This document shows positions 9,414 through 19,191 of a DNA stretch of 64,000 nt, piece by piece (within the stretch, counting starts at the first letter, position 1; every line of letters starts with the position of its first letter). The translations under genes were made by a program, and so were the position numbers. This DNA is from Marinomonas aquimarina (GTDB lineage: Bacteria; Pseudomonadota; Gammaproteobacteria; Pseudomonadales; Marinomonadaceae). Below the pieces are notes generated by a model, which saw nothing but the letters and a program-made list of their open reading frames with translations, had not been told where the DNA came from and made no database searches. The DNA is taken from contig NZ_FLOC01000014.1 of the NCBI RefSeq assembly GCF_900089755.1, positions 1 to 64,000 of the forward strand. Reading direction: 5' to 3'.

Positions 9414-10040
9414 ATGGATCACGAAGCAATTGACAACTACTGCGTTGAGACGACTCAAGCAGAGCCAGACCTTTTGTTGGAGTTAGTCGAAAAGACTTAC
9501 ACCGACATGGGCTACCCGAACAAGTTATCGGGGCGCACGATTGGTCGCACGTTAAAGTTGCTAGCTAAGATCCACCAGCCTAAGAATGCTTTAGAGATCG
9601 GTATGTTCACAGGCTATTCTGCACTTTCGATTGCAGAAGGCATGCCTGAAGACGGCAAATTAATTTGCTGTGAAACCAACCCCCGCGCGATTGAATTTGC
9701 GCAGAAATTTTTCGATCTAAGCCCGTTCGGGAGTAAGATCACCCCCATTTTCGGTCCCGCTTTGGACACCATCCAAACACTCGAAGGGCCGCTTGATTTT
9801 GTTTTTATCGATGCCGATAAACGCAACTATCTCAATTATTATGAAGCGGTAGTACCACTGGTCCGCAGTGGCGGCCTCATCATAATCGACAACTCTATCT
9901 GGCAAGGACGAGTACTCTCTCCCGTAGAGAATAGCGATATAGCAGTGGATGCAATGAATCAGCGTATCGCTCAAGATCCGAGAGTGGAGAATGTCCACCT
10001 CCACGTACGAGACGGCTTAAATCTCGTTTTCAAACTTTAA
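9414..10040 (+). CDS. class I SAM-dependent O-methyltransferase (family 3)
   Basis: A 208-residue cytosolic methyltransferase of the caffeoyl-CoA O-methyltransferase-like family (COG4122, PF01596). The SAM-binding glycine loop appears as ALEIGMFTGYSAL (about residues 59-71). The family metal/SAM motif follows as DFVFIDADKRNYLNYY (about 128-143), and GGLIIIDNSIWQGRV (about 153-167) is the conserved strand-5 region that supplies metal ligands. Substrate cannot be inferred: bacterial members methylate catechols, tRNA uridines or small natural products. It is divergent from thrS and has its own promoter candidate. Confidence 0.9.
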   Translation: MDHEAIDNYCVETTQAEPDLLLELVEKTYTDMGYPNKLSGRTIGRTLKLLAKIHQPKNALEIGMFTGYSALSIAEGMPEDGKLICCETNPRAIEFAQKFFDLSPFGSKITPIFGPALDTIQTLEGPLDFVFIDADKRNYLNYYEAVVPLVRSGGLIIIDNSIWQGRVLSPVENSDIAVDAMNQRIAQDPRVENVHLHVRDGLNLVFKL

Positions 10041-10138
10041 AACTCATTAATTTTTGCAAGCGCCAGACATCGCCTCCCAAATAGGCGAGGTTGGCTATGC
10101 TTTGCATTTGACTGTAAGAAATTCAAGAGGCAGGGATT

Positions 10139-10915
10139 TTGGTTGTTTTTAAAATCACAAATAATGTCACTGGAAAGCACTACGTCGGCACCTCTTTTAA
10201 CAGTGGTTTTCAGCGCTTTGAACAATACGTCGAAGCATCGAACGAAGATTTAGACTACCCACTGTATGAAGAGATTCGCACGCACGGCGTTGACGCATTC
10301 ACAGTAGAAGAACTGTTCGAGACAAGCGATAAAGAAGAGCTTTACGAACTAGAGCAAGACTACATCGTTATTTACAACGCAGAAAGCCTGCGCGGCTACA
10401 AAATCGGTCAAACAACATCAAAAGCGAAATCTTTTGATCTTGGCAAAAAGGCCATGTTTGACACGAACGGCAACTCTACTGCCGAGCCCGTGAAAAAGCC
10501 GACTGCGCGTAAGGCTGCAGCAACGGCTAAAAAAGCCGCTGAAATGCCAAAAGTAGAATTACCGAAAAAAGACGCACCGAAACCAACGGCGTCCTCTTTC
10601 TTTGGTGAACTGATTGGCGAAGATCGCTTAGACAGCCCTGCAACGGGTGAACTCGAAGACCCAACTAAGCCTTCTACAATTAAGCGCAGCGCCAGCACTA
10701 CCAACACCGCCAGCAGCGCGAAAAAGCCTACTACTCGTAGCGCTAGCAATATCCAAAAAATGCTACGTGAAGCTGAGAAACAAGCAAAAGCTGAGCGCAC
10801 TGAAGAACTGCGCAAACAGCAAGCTGAACAAGCAGATGAGATGGCAATGATCATGGCCAAACTGGACATGACCGCTAAATCAGCAACCTCTGCCTTCCGT
10901 CGCCGTAAAGGCTAA
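10139..10915 (+). CDS. GIY-YIG-like N-terminal domain protein with Lys/Ala-rich tail
   Basis: A 258-residue protein starting at TTG (GAGG eight bases upstream). Residues 3-90 resemble the GIY-YIG nuclease fold. VFKITNNVTGKHYVGT matches the GIY...YIG hairpin, with F4 in place of the GIY tyrosine, and ELEQDYIVIYN (about 70-80) matches the helix that carries the metal-binding glutamate. The usual residues ahead of GIY are missing, and the only arginine in the expected region is R26. Residues 91-258 are low complexity, rich in Lys, Ala, Ser and Thr and then in charged heptads (about 215-240), as in DNA-binding tails. It may be a nuclease or a DNA-binding relic; no partner gene is evident. Confidence 0.7.
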   Translation: MVVFKITNNVTGKHYVGTSFNSGFQRFEQYVEASNEDLDYPLYEEIRTHGVDAFTVEELFETSDKEELYELEQDYIVIYNAESLRGYKIGQTTSKAKSFDLGKKAMFDTNGNSTAEPVKKPTARKAAATAKKAAEMPKVELPKKDAPKPTASSFFGELIGEDRLDSPATGELEDPTKPSTIKRSASTTNTASSAKKPTTRSASNIQKMLREAEKQAKAERTEELRKQQAEQADEMAMIMAKLDMTAKSATSAFRRRKG

Positions 10916-10934
10916 GGCAAGTTAGCCCCACATT

Positions 10935-10976
10935 AAAAAGCCCCTTGGCGAGCACATCGCCAAGGGGCTTTTTTTT
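10935..10976. terminator. bidirectional terminator
   Basis: A perfect stem AAAAGCCCCTTGGCGA with its complement and a 5-nt loop is flanked by A-run and T-run. It separates the convergent GIY-YIG-like gene and DAHP synthase gene and should stop transcription from both sides. Confidence 0.92.
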
Positions 10977-10995
10977 ATGACGACCCCTTAAACGC

Positions 10996-12345
10996 TTAAG
11001 CGCGCGCTTTCTTTAAGGTCTCAGCAATCATAAATGCCAACTCTAAAGACTGGTCCGCATTTAAGCGTGGGTCACAGTGAGTATGGTAGCGATCAGCAAG
11101 ATCCGCTTCGGTTACCTGGAATGCACCGCCGACACACTCAGTCACATTTTGACCCGTCATTTCAAAGTGCACGCCACCTGGGTAAGTTCCTTCCGCTTTA
11201 TGCACCTCAAAGAACTGCTGCACTTCACGTAGCACATCGTCCACTTTACGAGTCTTGTAACCGGTACTGGCTTTGACTGTATTACCGTGCATCGGATCGC
11301 TGCTCCAAACCACTTTCTTACCTTCACGCTCAATCGCACGAATCAGGTTTGGCATACCGTCAGCTACCTTATCCGCGCCCATACGAACAATGACATTCAA
11401 GCGCCCTTCTTCGTTATTTGGGTTCAAGGTATCGCACAGACGCAGCAGGTCTTCAGGGTCCATTGTTGGGCCAGCTTTCACACCAATCGGGTTATGAACA
11501 CCACGTAAGAACTCCACATGCGCCCCATCAAGTTGACGCGTACGATCACCAATCCACAACATATGCGCAGAACAGTCGTACCATTTCCCCGTCAAGCTAT
11601 CTTGACGCGTTAGAGCTTGCTCATAAGGAAGCAAAAGCGCCTCATGGGAAGTATAGAATGAGGTTTCACGGAATTGAGACGTGCCTGCACCTAGACCACA
11701 TGCCTCCATAAACTGCAACGCATCATCGATCTTATCTGCGATAGCTTGGTAGCGCTCACCTGCTGGACTAGCACTGATAAAATCTAAGTTCCAGCGATGC
11801 ACCTGATGCAGGTCGGCAAAGCCCCCCTGCGAAAAGGCACGTAGCAAGTTCATGGTTGCCGCACTTTGGTTGTACACTTTCACCAAGCGCTCAGGATCCG
11901 GTACACGCGCCCCTTCATTGAATTCGATACCATTGATGATATCGCCACGGTAGCTCGGCAATTCAATGCCATTCACGGTTTCGCTACCTGAAGAACGCGG
12001 TTTGGCAAACTGTCCCGCCATACGACCCACTTTTACCACTGGGCATTTGCCCGCGTAGGTCATGACTACCGCCATTTGCAGCAAGACTTTAAAGGTATCT
12101 CGAATGTTATTCGCCGAAAACTCAGCAAAGCTCTCAGCACAATCACCGCCCTGTAGTAAAAACGCATTACCTTTGGCCACTTCTGCTAGGTCGGCACGCA
12201 ATTGACGCGCTTCACCCGCAAACACCAATGGCGGCATACTAGACAATGTTTGTTCTACTCCAGCCAGTGCCTTGGCATCTGGGTATTCTGGTTGCTGTAA
12301 AGCCGTTTTTTGACGCCAGCTCTCTACGTCCCATGAGTTAGGCAT
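10996..12345 (-). CDS. class II 3-deoxy-7-phosphoheptulonate (DAHP) synthase
   Basis: Catalyses the first shikimate-pathway step, condensing phosphoenolpyruvate and erythrose 4-phosphate. The 449-residue length and sequence match the plant/microbial class II family (PF01474), not the AroF/G/H class I enzymes. Diagnostic stretches include [11 protein letters not shown] (about 63-73), with the metal-binding Cys, [13 protein letters not shown] (about 106-118), and the C-terminal DPMHGNT and [12 protein letters not shown], which carry His and Glu metal ligands. The gene is monocistronic: a terminator follows, and a separately regulated XRE-cupin gene lies upstream. Class II enzymes may be feedback-controlled or serve a specialised route; this cannot be decided here. 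Confidence 0.95.
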   Translation of the reverse strand: MPNSWDVESWRQKTALQQPEYPDAKALAGVEQTLSSMPPLVFAGEARQLRADLAEVAKGNAFLLQGGDCAESFAEFSANNIRDTFKVLLQMAVVMTYAGKCPVVKVGRMAGQFAKPRSSGSETVNGIELPSYRGDIINGIEFNEGARVPDPERLVKVYNQSAATMNLLRAFSQGGFADLHQVHRWNLDFISASPAGERYQAIADKIDDALQFMEACGLGAGTSQFRETSFYTSHEALLLPYEQALTRQDSLTGKWYDCSAHMLWIGDRTRQLDGAHVEFLRGVHNPIGVKAGPTMDPEDLLRLCDTLNPNNEEGRLNVIVRMGADKVADGMPNLIRAIEREGKKVVWSSDPMHGNTVKASTGYKTRKVDDVLREVQQFFEVHKAEGTYPGGVHFEMTGQNVTECVGGAFQVTEADLADRYHTHCDPRLNADQSLELAFMIAETLKKARA

Positions 12346-12382
12346 AACACCCCTTTAAAAATTTGTTCTTTTTCCACGAATA

Positions 12383-13000
12383 TTAGCGGGCAACTACCCA
12401 CAAGATTTGTGCATCATCAGAAGAATGCGACACCACGATGTGACCCATCGCCGCATCGTAATACACACTGTCACCCTCATTCAGCTCTACCGGTTCATAG
12501 AACTCAGAATAAAATATCACGCTGCCCGATAAAACCAAGAGAAATTCTTCACCATCATGCCGCACCCACTCTTTAAATTCAGAAAAGCTTCGCGCACGCA
12601 CGATCGTTTTAAACGGCACCATTTTCTTACGACTGATAGAGAAGCTTAATAATTCATGCTCATAAGTTGCGGTCGGGTGTGACTCCCCATACCCAGAGCG
12701 AGTGATATCACGACGCCCAGCAATGGAATGCTCTTGCGTTTCAACAAACAGCTGCGGTAGATCCATACCCAAACCCGCAATCAACTTTTGCACAATGGCA
12801 AAACTTGGCGACACTTGATCGTTCTCTATCTTGGACAGGGTTGAGCGCGCGATACCCGTGCGCTTACTCACCTCTTCTAAGGTCCAGCCTTTTGTCAGGC
12901 GAATTTCTTTTACACGCTTACCAAGCTCTAAGGGCTCGACGAAATGATCGGGGTCTGAAGCGGTAGCAGTTTCTAACGAGGGTCGACTTACCATCTGCAT
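12383..13000 (-). CDS. XRE-family regulator with C-terminal cupin domain
   Basis: A 205-residue cytosolic transcription factor. An N-terminal helix-turn-helix (about 26-82, with LGKRVKEIRLTKGWTLEEVS and TGIARSTLSKIEND) is joined to a C-terminal cupin barrel (about 125-205, containing HDGEEFLLVLSGSVIFY and EGDSVYYDAAMGH) that usually binds a small effector. Family members such as PuuR and SutR control amine or sulfur metabolism genes; the target here is unknown. The start is supported by GGAG five bases upstream. It sits 37 bp before the DAHP synthase gene, so regulation or cotranscription of that gene is possible, but that is inference. Confidence 0.88.
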   Translation of the reverse strand: MQMVSRPSLETATASDPDHFVEPLELGKRVKEIRLTKGWTLEEVSKRTGIARSTLSKIENDQVSPSFAIVQKLIAGLGMDLPQLFVETQEHSIAGRRDITRSGYGESHPTATYEHELLSFSISRKKMVPFKTIVRARSFSEFKEWVRHDGEEFLLVLSGSVIFYSEFYEPVELNEGDSVYYDAAMGHIVVSHSSDDAQILWVVAR

Positions 13001-13022
13001 TTTTCTCCTTTACGCTCCACAA

Positions 13023-13038
13023 GTTTACTAAAATAAAC
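13023..13038. promoter_or_regulatory. imperfect palindrome upstream of the XRE-cupin gene
   Basis: The arms GTTTA and TAAAC enclose a six-base AT-rich centre, 23-38 bp before the ATG at 13000. Short AT-rich palindromes in this position are typical autoregulatory sites for small HTH regulators. The match is short and could be chance. Confidence 0.3.
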
Positions 13039-13084
13039 TCGGTTGACCTATATGATAATCGACTAACTTGTTACTAATTGCCAC

Positions 13085-13110
13085 AAAAAAGCCCGCTATC
13101 AGCGGGCTTC
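13085..13110 (-). terminator. terminator after the DUF442 gene
   Basis: On the minus strand the stem AAGCCCGCT/AGCGGGCTT with a 3-nt loop is followed by six Ts, 17 bp past the stop at 13127. It separates this gene pair from the downstream XRE-cupin gene. Confidence 0.88.
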
Positions 13111-13126
13111 ATAAAGAAAAATCAGA

Positions 13127-13552
13127 TTAGGCTTTTTTCAAGCGCTCCATGGCAGGCAAACAGCGCCCCAAATCGAACCCTTTCTTCATCACTTCTGCCA
13201 CCAAAGAAACAAAGGACATCTCATCTTTCTGATTGGCCAGCACCCACAATACCGATGAACGAGTACCCGTACGACAGAAAGCAAAGACCTTTTCATCTGC
13301 TTTAATCAATTCATCCTGAGCCAACACTTCTTTTTGTGACAGCGTCTTCAAATCAACCGGATTGTAAACATAACGCAATCCTGCCTGCTCGGCGGCGGCC
13401 TGAATGTCAGCACTGCTAGGCTGATCTTCCGCTTCACCATCAGGGCGATTATTGACAATGACGTCAAAGCCTTGCGCTTTCAAAGAAACCAGATCAGACA
13501 CTTCAATCTGAGGCGACACAAAGTATTGTGATGACAATTCAGTAATATTCAT
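13127..13552 (-). CDS. TIGR01244/DUF442 family phosphatase- or rhodanese-like protein
   Basis: A 141-residue protein of the family named beta-lactamase hydrolase-like protein (PF04273), with a dual-specificity-phosphatase-type fold. It opens with the conserved segment LSSQYFVSPQIEVSDLVSLK and has VIVNNRPDGE (about 31-40). The nucleophile loop FCRTGTRS (about 92-99) places the cysteine in a short P-loop like those of rhodaneses and phosphatases. Relatives act in sulfide metabolism or occur fused to metallo-hydrolases; the activity of stand-alone members is not settled. It lies 15 bp after ppiC on the same strand and is probably cotranscribed with it. Confidence 0.85.
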   Translation of the reverse strand: MNITELSSQYFVSPQIEVSDLVSLKAQGFDVIVNNRPDGEAEDQPSSADIQAAAEQAGLRYVYNPVDLKTLSQKEVLAQDELIKADEKVFAFCRTGTRSSVLWVLANQKDEMSFVSLVAEVMKKGFDLGRCLPAMERLKKA

Positions 13553-13567
13553 ACTGCGACTTCCTTA

Positions 13568-13846
13568 TTAAGAACGATATAGCACTTTGATTAGATGAAA
13601 ACCAAACTTGGTTTTAATTGGCCCCTGAATCTTTAATAAAGGCCCAGTAAATACCGCCTTATCAAAGGGTGCCACCATATCACCTTTACGAAACTCCCCT
13701 AGGTCGCCACCCTTCTTGCCTGACGGGCATGTGGAAAACTTCTTCGCCAGCTGATGAAAGTCAGCACCATCATCCAGTTTCGACTTTAACTGTTCCGCCT
13801 CTTGCTTGGTTTTCACCAAGATATGGCAGGCACTTGCTGTCGCCAT
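13568..13846 (-). CDS. ppiC: parvulin-type peptidyl-prolyl cis-trans isomerase
   Basis: A 92-residue single-domain parvulin, the same size as Escherichia PpiC, with no signal peptide, so cytosolic. The family motifs are present: [12 protein letters not shown] at the start, the active-site Cys in [18 protein letters not shown] (about residues 36-53), then FGFHLIKV near the end with the catalytic histidine. It speeds proline isomerisation during folding. The start codon follows AGAGG by six bases. It is divergent from the two-receiver gene. Confidence 0.95.
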   Translation of the reverse strand: MATASACHILVKTKQEAEQLKSKLDDGADFHQLAKKFSTCPSGKKGGDLGEFRKGDMVAPFDKAVFTGPLLKIQGPIKTKFGFHLIKVLYRS

Positions 13847-13938
13847 TTAAAACCTCTTTTATTGACACATTGTAAATACACACAGAAAAAGCTGTGATAC
13901 ATTCGGTTAGTATAACTTGTTTAGCAACAGAGGGTAGT

Positions 13939-14736
13939 ATGGAGCTAATGCCATCTTCGGAAGAGCTGTCGATTCTGCTAGTAGAGCCGTCTTCCACGCA
14001 ACAAAAGATCATTCAAAAGGCACTCGAAGAGACCGGAGTACGTCATTTAGCGTTTGCCGACTCCATTAAGTCGGCCATATACGCCATCAAAGAGAATGAG
14101 CCTGACTTAGTCATCTCTTCCATGTACTTGCCAGATGGTACGGCAGAGACCCTGATCACCCTGATTAAAAAACACCCTGAAACTGAGCATATCCACTTTA
14201 TGCTGGTCTCCAGTGAGCGCAATCGCGACATGCTGGAAACATTACGCCAAGCCGGCGTCATCGCCATACTCCCTAAACCCTTTGCGCATAAAGATTTGCA
14301 ACGGGCAATCAATGCTACCCTTGACCTCAGCATGGAACAAGAGATCGACTTAGAGCTGATGGACCCTCATGAGATGCAGGTATTGATTGTTGACGACAGC
14401 CGCTTAGCTCAGAAACACATACGCCGCGTCCTAGAAAGCATGGGCATTCTCAATATCGACTTGGCCGCCAATGGCTCCGACGCACTAACGCTGATGAATG
14501 ACGAAAGCTACGACCTAGTCATCACCGATTACAATATGCCGGAAATGGATGGCATCGAATTTAGCCACACCATTCGCATGACCGAGCATCTTTCGCACAT
14601 TCCTATTTTGATGGTGGCCTCTAATGCCGACCAGCCTCAGCTTGCCAACATCACTCAAGAAGGCGTCGACGCCATTTGCGACAAGGTATTTGACCCCGAA
14701 ACATTAAGAGTACTGCTGCACAATATTTTGGATTAA
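13939..14736 (+). CDS. tandem receiver-domain response regulator (pseudo-receiver + receiver)
   Basis: A 265-residue protein with two CheY-like receivers and no output domain. Receiver 1 (about 10-130) lacks the phosphorylation site: E16-P17 replace the acidic pair and S61 replaces the aspartate, though S91 and K113 are kept. Receiver 2 (about 146-265) is intact, with D152-D153, phosphoacceptor D197 in ITDYNMPEMDG, S228 and K249. Phosphotransfer should thus affect only the second half. The ATG at 13939 has GAGGGT upstream and was preferred to an in-frame start 45 bp earlier. It is monocistronic with a terminator right after the stop; no kinase is adjacent. Confidence 0.9.
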   Translation: MELMPSSEELSILLVEPSSTQQKIIQKALEETGVRHLAFADSIKSAIYAIKENEPDLVISSMYLPDGTAETLITLIKKHPETEHIHFMLVSSERNRDMLETLRQAGVIAILPKPFAHKDLQRAINATLDLSMEQEIDLELMDPHEMQVLIVDDSRLAQKHIRRVLESMGILNIDLAANGSDALTLMNDESYDLVITDYNMPEMDGIEFSHTIRMTEHLSHIPILMVASNADQPQLANITQEGVDAICDKVFDPETLRVLLHNILD

Positions 14737-14766
14737 AAAAAACGGCCATAAAGGCCGTTTTTTTTA
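14735..14766. terminator. bidirectional terminator
   Basis: The hairpin AACGGCC/GGCCGTT with a 5-nt loop is flanked by long A and T runs. It serves the plus-strand two-receiver gene and the minus-strand mutT end of the division-cluster transcript. Confidence 0.92.
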
Positions 14767-14784
14767 ATCTCTCAAAGCTGACAA

Positions 14785-15168
14785 TTAGCGCTTAAGCAGT
14801 GCTTCCACAATCGGCACATTGGCCTCAGGGAATGTATAATGCGCTAACTCAGAAAGCGGCACCCAAGCCACTTCCTGCCCTTCTTTACCGTGCGGCTCTC
14901 CAGCAAAATCTGTCACTTTAAAAAAGTGAAGTTCTACCGACTTATCTGAGTAATCATGGCGAATCAGCTGAAACGGCGTGGACTCTTGTACCTGAATCCC
15001 ACACTCTTCTGCCAACTCACGAGCCAAAGCTGCACTTGGCGCTTCCTCTTGTTCGACCTTACCGCCAGGAAACTCCCAGCATCCGCCTTGATGCTTATCT
15101 TGTGAGCGCAGCGCAATGAACACTTGTTCATCACGCATAATAATACCCGCCGCAACACTGATAACCAT
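14785..15168 (-). CDS. mutT: 8-oxo-dGTP diphosphatase MutT
   Basis: A 127-residue Nudix hydrolase that clears oxidised guanine nucleotides and so prevents A:T to C:G transversions. The Nudix box is complete, running from GGKVEQEE through LARELAEECGI (about residues 37-59), and the preceding GCWEFPGGK is typical of MutT. Its ATG overlaps the argJ stop as TAATG, implying translational coupling. It is the last gene of the secA-argJ-mutT run. Confidence 0.93.
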   Translation of the reverse strand: MVISVAAGIIMRDEQVFIALRSQDKHQGGCWEFPGGKVEQEEAPSAALARELAEECGIQVQESTPFQLIRHDYSDKSVELHFFKVTDFAGEPHGKEGQEVAWVPLSELAHYTFPEANVPIVEALLKR

Positions 15169-16388
15169 TAGGTGCGGTACTCAGCATTGATAGTGACGTA
15201 TTCGTGCGAGAAATCTGTGGTCCAAACAGTATCCGACGCATCGCCCGCACCAAGATCCACGACAATATGAATCTCTTCAGGGTTCATGGCTGCCTGACCT
15301 GCTTCTTCATTGTATTCAGGTGAACGACCACCCTCGCGAGCAATCTCACAACCATTAATCGTCAATGAAACCGTATCAACGTTTAGATTTTCGACACCGG
15401 CACGGCCCACGACCGCCAAAATACGTCCCCAGTTAGGGTCCGATGCAAACAGCGCCGTTTTCACCAATGGCGAATGCGCAATTTCAAAAGCCGTCTTGGT
15501 GGCATCCGACTGCACTTTCGCGCCCTTCACTTCCACCGTGACAAATTTCGTTGCACCCTCGCCATCACGCACGATGGCATGAGCAAGCTCTTGCATCACC
15601 TCAAGGAACGCCGCCGCGAATTTCGCACCATCGCCTTCGCTGAAGTCTGTGATCACAGCGTTTGCCGCCTGACCCGTTGCCACGGCGACACAAGAATCGT
15701 TGGTCGACGTATCACTATCGATGGTAATACGGTTAAAGCTCTGATCTGTGGTTTGCTTTAGCAAAGATTGCAGCGCCATTTGATCCACAGCCGCATCGGT
15801 AAAGACATACCCCAGCATGGTGGCCATATTTGGACGAATCATGCCCGCGCCTTTCGAGATACCACCAATAGTAATGGTTTCACCCGACAGCTCAATTTGA
15901 CGGTAAGCACCTTTTGGCAGGGTATCCGTGGTCATGATACCAAGACCAACATTTTGCCAACCTTCAGAGGTCAAAGAAGCCAACGCATCCGGTAATACCT
16001 TAGTGATTTTCGCCACAGGAAGCGGCTCACCGATGACACCAGTAGAAAATGGCAATACTTGCTCTAGCGCAACGCCAGTTAAGTTAGCAAGGGTTTCACA
16101 AGTATGCAGAGCATTCTGCATACCGGATTTGCCAGTACCCGCATTGGCATTACCGGTATTGATCACGAGATAGCGCGGTTTAGCTTTCGCAAGATGCTCT
16201 CGACAAACTCGAACAGGCGCTGCGCAAAACTGGTTTTGCGTGAAGACACCTGCTACCGCAGAACCTTCTGCCAACTCAAAGACAACTACGTCTTTTTTGT
16301 TTGCTTTTTTAACACCTGCCTCCATTGCGGCAAAACGCACGCCGGGAATTGAAGGAATTACAGGAAAAGAACCTAATCCTACTGCCAT
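15168..16388 (-). CDS. argJ: bifunctional glutamate N-acetyltransferase / amino-acid acetyltransferase
   Basis: A 406-residue ornithine acetyltransferase of the arginine pathway. It transfers acetyl from N-acetylornithine to glutamate and may also use acetyl-CoA. The precursor self-cleaves at the A-T bond in MIRPNMATMLGY (near residue 190), giving alpha and beta chains with the threonine as nucleophile; that motif is intact. The N-terminal AVAGVFTQNQFCAAPV and the C-terminal NSCVAVATG- and DPNWGRILA-type segments are typical (here SCVAVATGQA and SDPNWGRILA). It is 27 bp after secA and overlaps mutT by one base. Confidence 0.96.
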   Translation of the reverse strand: MAVGLGSFPVIPSIPGVRFAAMEAGVKKANKKDVVVFELAEGSAVAGVFTQNQFCAAPVRVCREHLAKAKPRYLVINTGNANAGTGKSGMQNALHTCETLANLTGVALEQVLPFSTGVIGEPLPVAKITKVLPDALASLTSEGWQNVGLGIMTTDTLPKGAYRQIELSGETITIGGISKGAGMIRPNMATMLGYVFTDAAVDQMALQSLLKQTTDQSFNRITIDSDTSTNDSCVAVATGQAANAVITDFSEGDGAKFAAAFLEVMQELAHAIVRDGEGATKFVTVEVKGAKVQSDATKTAFEIAHSPLVKTALFASDPNWGRILAVVGRAGVENLNVDTVSLTINGCEIAREGGRSPEYNEEAGQAAMNPEEIHIVVDLGAGDASDTVWTTDFSHEYVTINAEYRT

Positions 16389-16415
16389 ATTGGCCTCTCG
16401 CTCTAAACTAAATGA

Positions 16416-19106
16416 CTAAACTAAACTACCGTGACACTGCTTGTATTTCTTACCCGAACCACAAGGACATGGCTCATTACGGCCGACTCGTGGCACATCA
16501 CCCGCTGGCGCAGCACCATTTGACTGGCTCGCATCAGCATCCGCAACATTCGTTGTCATGGTGGTTTTAGCTTCTTGCTCACGACGTGCCGCTTCAATCT
16601 TTTCTGCTTCTTCAGCAGACTGCACTTTCACGCGTGTTACTACCTGAATCACTTCAAATTTAATTTGATTCAGAAGGTTTTGGAACAGTTCAAACGCTTC
16701 ACGCTTGTATTCCTGTTTCGGGTTTTTCTGGGCATAGCCACGTAAGTGAATACCTTGGCGCAGCATGTCCATAGTTTGCAAATGCTCTTTCCAAAGCGTA
16801 TCCAGCACCTGCAGCAACACTTGCTTCTCGAAGTTGCGTAGACCTTCTGCACCGGCGATGGCTTCTTTTGCTTCGTAGTCATCAATGAAAGCCTGCAGGA
16901 TTTTCTCACGCAGTGGCTCTTCGTACAGTTTCTTATCTTCTGCAACCCAAGCCTGAATCGGTAACTCTAGACCAAATTCATTACGGATGCGCTCCTCTAA
17001 TCCTTCAAGATCCCACTGATCAAAGATACTCTGTGGTGGAATGTACTCATCGATTAAACCAGAGACAACATCTTCACGCATCGACTGAATCGCTGTCGAC
17101 AGATCATTAGAAGCCATCATGTCGTAGCGCTGACGGTAGATCACCTGACGCTGATCGTTCGCAACATCATCGTATTCAAGCAATTGCTTACGAATATCAA
17201 AGTTGCGACCCTCGACCTTGCGCTGCGCTTTTTCAATGGCATTGGACACCATCTTATGCTCAATCGCTTCACCTTTCTCCATACCCAACGCCTGCATCAT
17301 CTTCTTGATACGATCAGACATAAAGATACGCATTAGGTTATCTTCAAGAGACAGATAGAAACGCGACGAACCGACGTCACCTTGACGACCCGCACGACCA
17401 CGCAACTGGTTATCGATACGACGTGATTCATGACGCTCAGTACCAATGATGTGCAAACCACCAGCTGTTAGCACTGCTTCATGACGTGCTTGCCAATCTG
17501 CTTTAAGCGCGTCTTTTTGTGCTTCCGTCACCTCTTCCGGTAACTGTGACAACTCAACCTGCAAGTTACCACCCAACACGATATCGGTACCACGACCCGC
17601 CATGTTGGTGGCGATGGTGACCGCGCCAGGACGACCCGCTTCGGCGACAATGTCCGCCTCGCGCTCGTGTTGCTTGGCGTTCAATACATTGTGCTTCACA
17701 CCTTTCTTATCAAGGAAGCCAGACAACAGTTCTGAGTATTCAATCGATGCGGTACCCACCAATACTGGTCGACCCGCCTGAACATTCTCTTCGATGTCTT
17801 TGACAATCGCCTCAAACTTCTCTTCCGTGGTCATAAAGATCAAATCATTGAAGTCTTTACGTTGCACCGGTTTATTCGTAGGAATAACAATGACAGAAAG
17901 CGCGTAGATTTGTTGGAATTCGAAGGCTTCAGTATCAGCTGTACCCGTCATACCCGACAGTTTGTCGTACAAACGGAAGTAGTTCTGGAAAGTGGTTGAG
18001 GCAAGCGTTTGGCTTTCTGCCTGAATCTTAACGCCCTCTTTGGCTTCCACCGCTTGGTGAATACCTTCTGACCAGCGACGGCCAGGCATGGTACGTCCGG
18101 TATGCTCATCAACAATCACCACTTGATCGCCTTGAACAACATAATCGATGTTTTTCTGGAATACGACGTGCGCACGCAGACAAGCATAGACATGATGCAG
18201 CAACTGCAAGTTGGCCGCCGCATAAAGGCTATCACCTTCTTCCAGCATATCTTGCTCGACTAGCCAAGCTTCAACAAATTGGTGACCATCTTCGGTCAGC
18301 TCTACATTACGCTGTGCTTCATCAAAGGTATAGTGACCAACTTCTTCACCCTCTTCTTCTTGTTTAATAAGAAGGGGCGCCAGCTGGTTAATCTTACGGT
18401 ATTGCTCTGAACTATCTTCCACCGCACCAGAGATGATCAAAGGCGTACGCGCCTCATCGATCAGGATTGAGTCCACCTCGTCGACTACCGCGAACGCCAG
18501 TTCACGCTGCATACGGTCTTCCATACGGAACACCATGTTGTCTCGCAGGTAATCAAAACCAAATTCATTGTTGGTACCGTAAGTAATGTCGGACTGATAA
18601 GCCGCACGCTTCTCTTCTCGCTCTTGACCGGCGTGGACCACACCCACACTCATATCCAAGAACTCATAAAGAGGACGCATCCAGTTCGCATCACGACGAG
18701 CAAGATAATCGTTCACGGTAACGACATGCACACCTTTACCCGCCAAGGCATTAAGGTACACCGCCAATGTCGCCACTAGGGTTTTACCTTCACCGGTACG
18801 CATCTCAGCAATACGACCATCGTGCAACACCATGCCACCAATCATTTGCACGTCAAAATGACGCATGCCCATGACACGGCTACTGGCTTCACGAACGGTC
18901 GCAAAAGCTTCTGGCAAAAGAGAGTCCAGTGACTCACCCTTGGCCAGACGCTCCCGAAACTCACTAGACTTGGCCATCAAATCATCATCGGTTAATCCCT
19001 TAAAGGTCTCTTCTAACTTGTTGATTTGAGAGACGACTTTCTTGTAACGCTTTACTTCTCGGTCGTTTTTAGTACCGACAATTTTTTTAATGACTGTTCC
19101 AAACAT
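16416..19106 (-). CDS. secA: preprotein translocase ATPase subunit SecA
   Basis: An 896-residue motor ATPase that drives secretory proteins through SecYEG. Walker A appears as [12 protein letters not shown] (about residues 102-113) and Walker B as [14 protein letters not shown] (about 206-219). The preprotein-crosslinking region, the second nucleotide fold with [15 protein letters not shown] (about 500-514) and the helical scaffold follow. The extreme C-terminus [18 protein letters not shown] is the zinc/SecB-binding tail. It begins 131 bp after lpxC across an intrinsic terminator, with no secM-like arrest gene between them, unlike enterobacteria. Confidence 0.98.
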   Translation of the reverse strand: MFGTVIKKIVGTKNDREVKRYKKVVSQINKLEETFKGLTDDDLMAKSSEFRERLAKGESLDSLLPEAFATVREASSRVMGMRHFDVQMIGGMVLHDGRIAEMRTGEGKTLVATLAVYLNALAGKGVHVVTVNDYLARRDANWMRPLYEFLDMSVGVVHAGQEREEKRAAYQSDITYGTNNEFGFDYLRDNMVFRMEDRMQRELAFAVVDEVDSILIDEARTPLIISGAVEDSSEQYRKINQLAPLLIKQEEEGEEVGHYTFDEAQRNVELTEDGHQFVEAWLVEQDMLEEGDSLYAAANLQLLHHVYACLRAHVVFQKNIDYVVQGDQVVIVDEHTGRTMPGRRWSEGIHQAVEAKEGVKIQAESQTLASTTFQNYFRLYDKLSGMTGTADTEAFEFQQIYALSVIVIPTNKPVQRKDFNDLIFMTTEEKFEAIVKDIEENVQAGRPVLVGTASIEYSELLSGFLDKKGVKHNVLNAKQHEREADIVAEAGRPGAVTIATNMAGRGTDIVLGGNLQVELSQLPEEVTEAQKDALKADWQARHEAVLTAGGLHIIGTERHESRRIDNQLRGRAGRQGDVGSSRFYLSLEDNLMRIFMSDRIKKMMQALGMEKGEAIEHKMVSNAIEKAQRKVEGRNFDIRKQLLEYDDVANDQRQVIYRQRYDMMASNDLSTAIQSMREDVVSGLIDEYIPPQSIFDQWDLEGLEERIRNEFGLELPIQAWVAEDKKLYEEPLREKILQAFIDDYEAKEAIAGAEGLRNFEKQVLLQVLDTLWKEHLQTMDMLRQGIHLRGYAQKNPKQEYKREAFELFQNLLNQIKFEVIQVVTRVKVQSAEEAEKIEAARREQEAKTTMTTNVADADASQSNGAAPAGDVPRVGRNEPCPCGSGKKYKQCHGSLV

Positions 19107-19191
19107 TTTTCAACACAACTTAGAATTAGAATAATTTAGAGTCTAACATGGTAAATAGCTATGAAACATGAATTATCAAGCCCTTATAACG

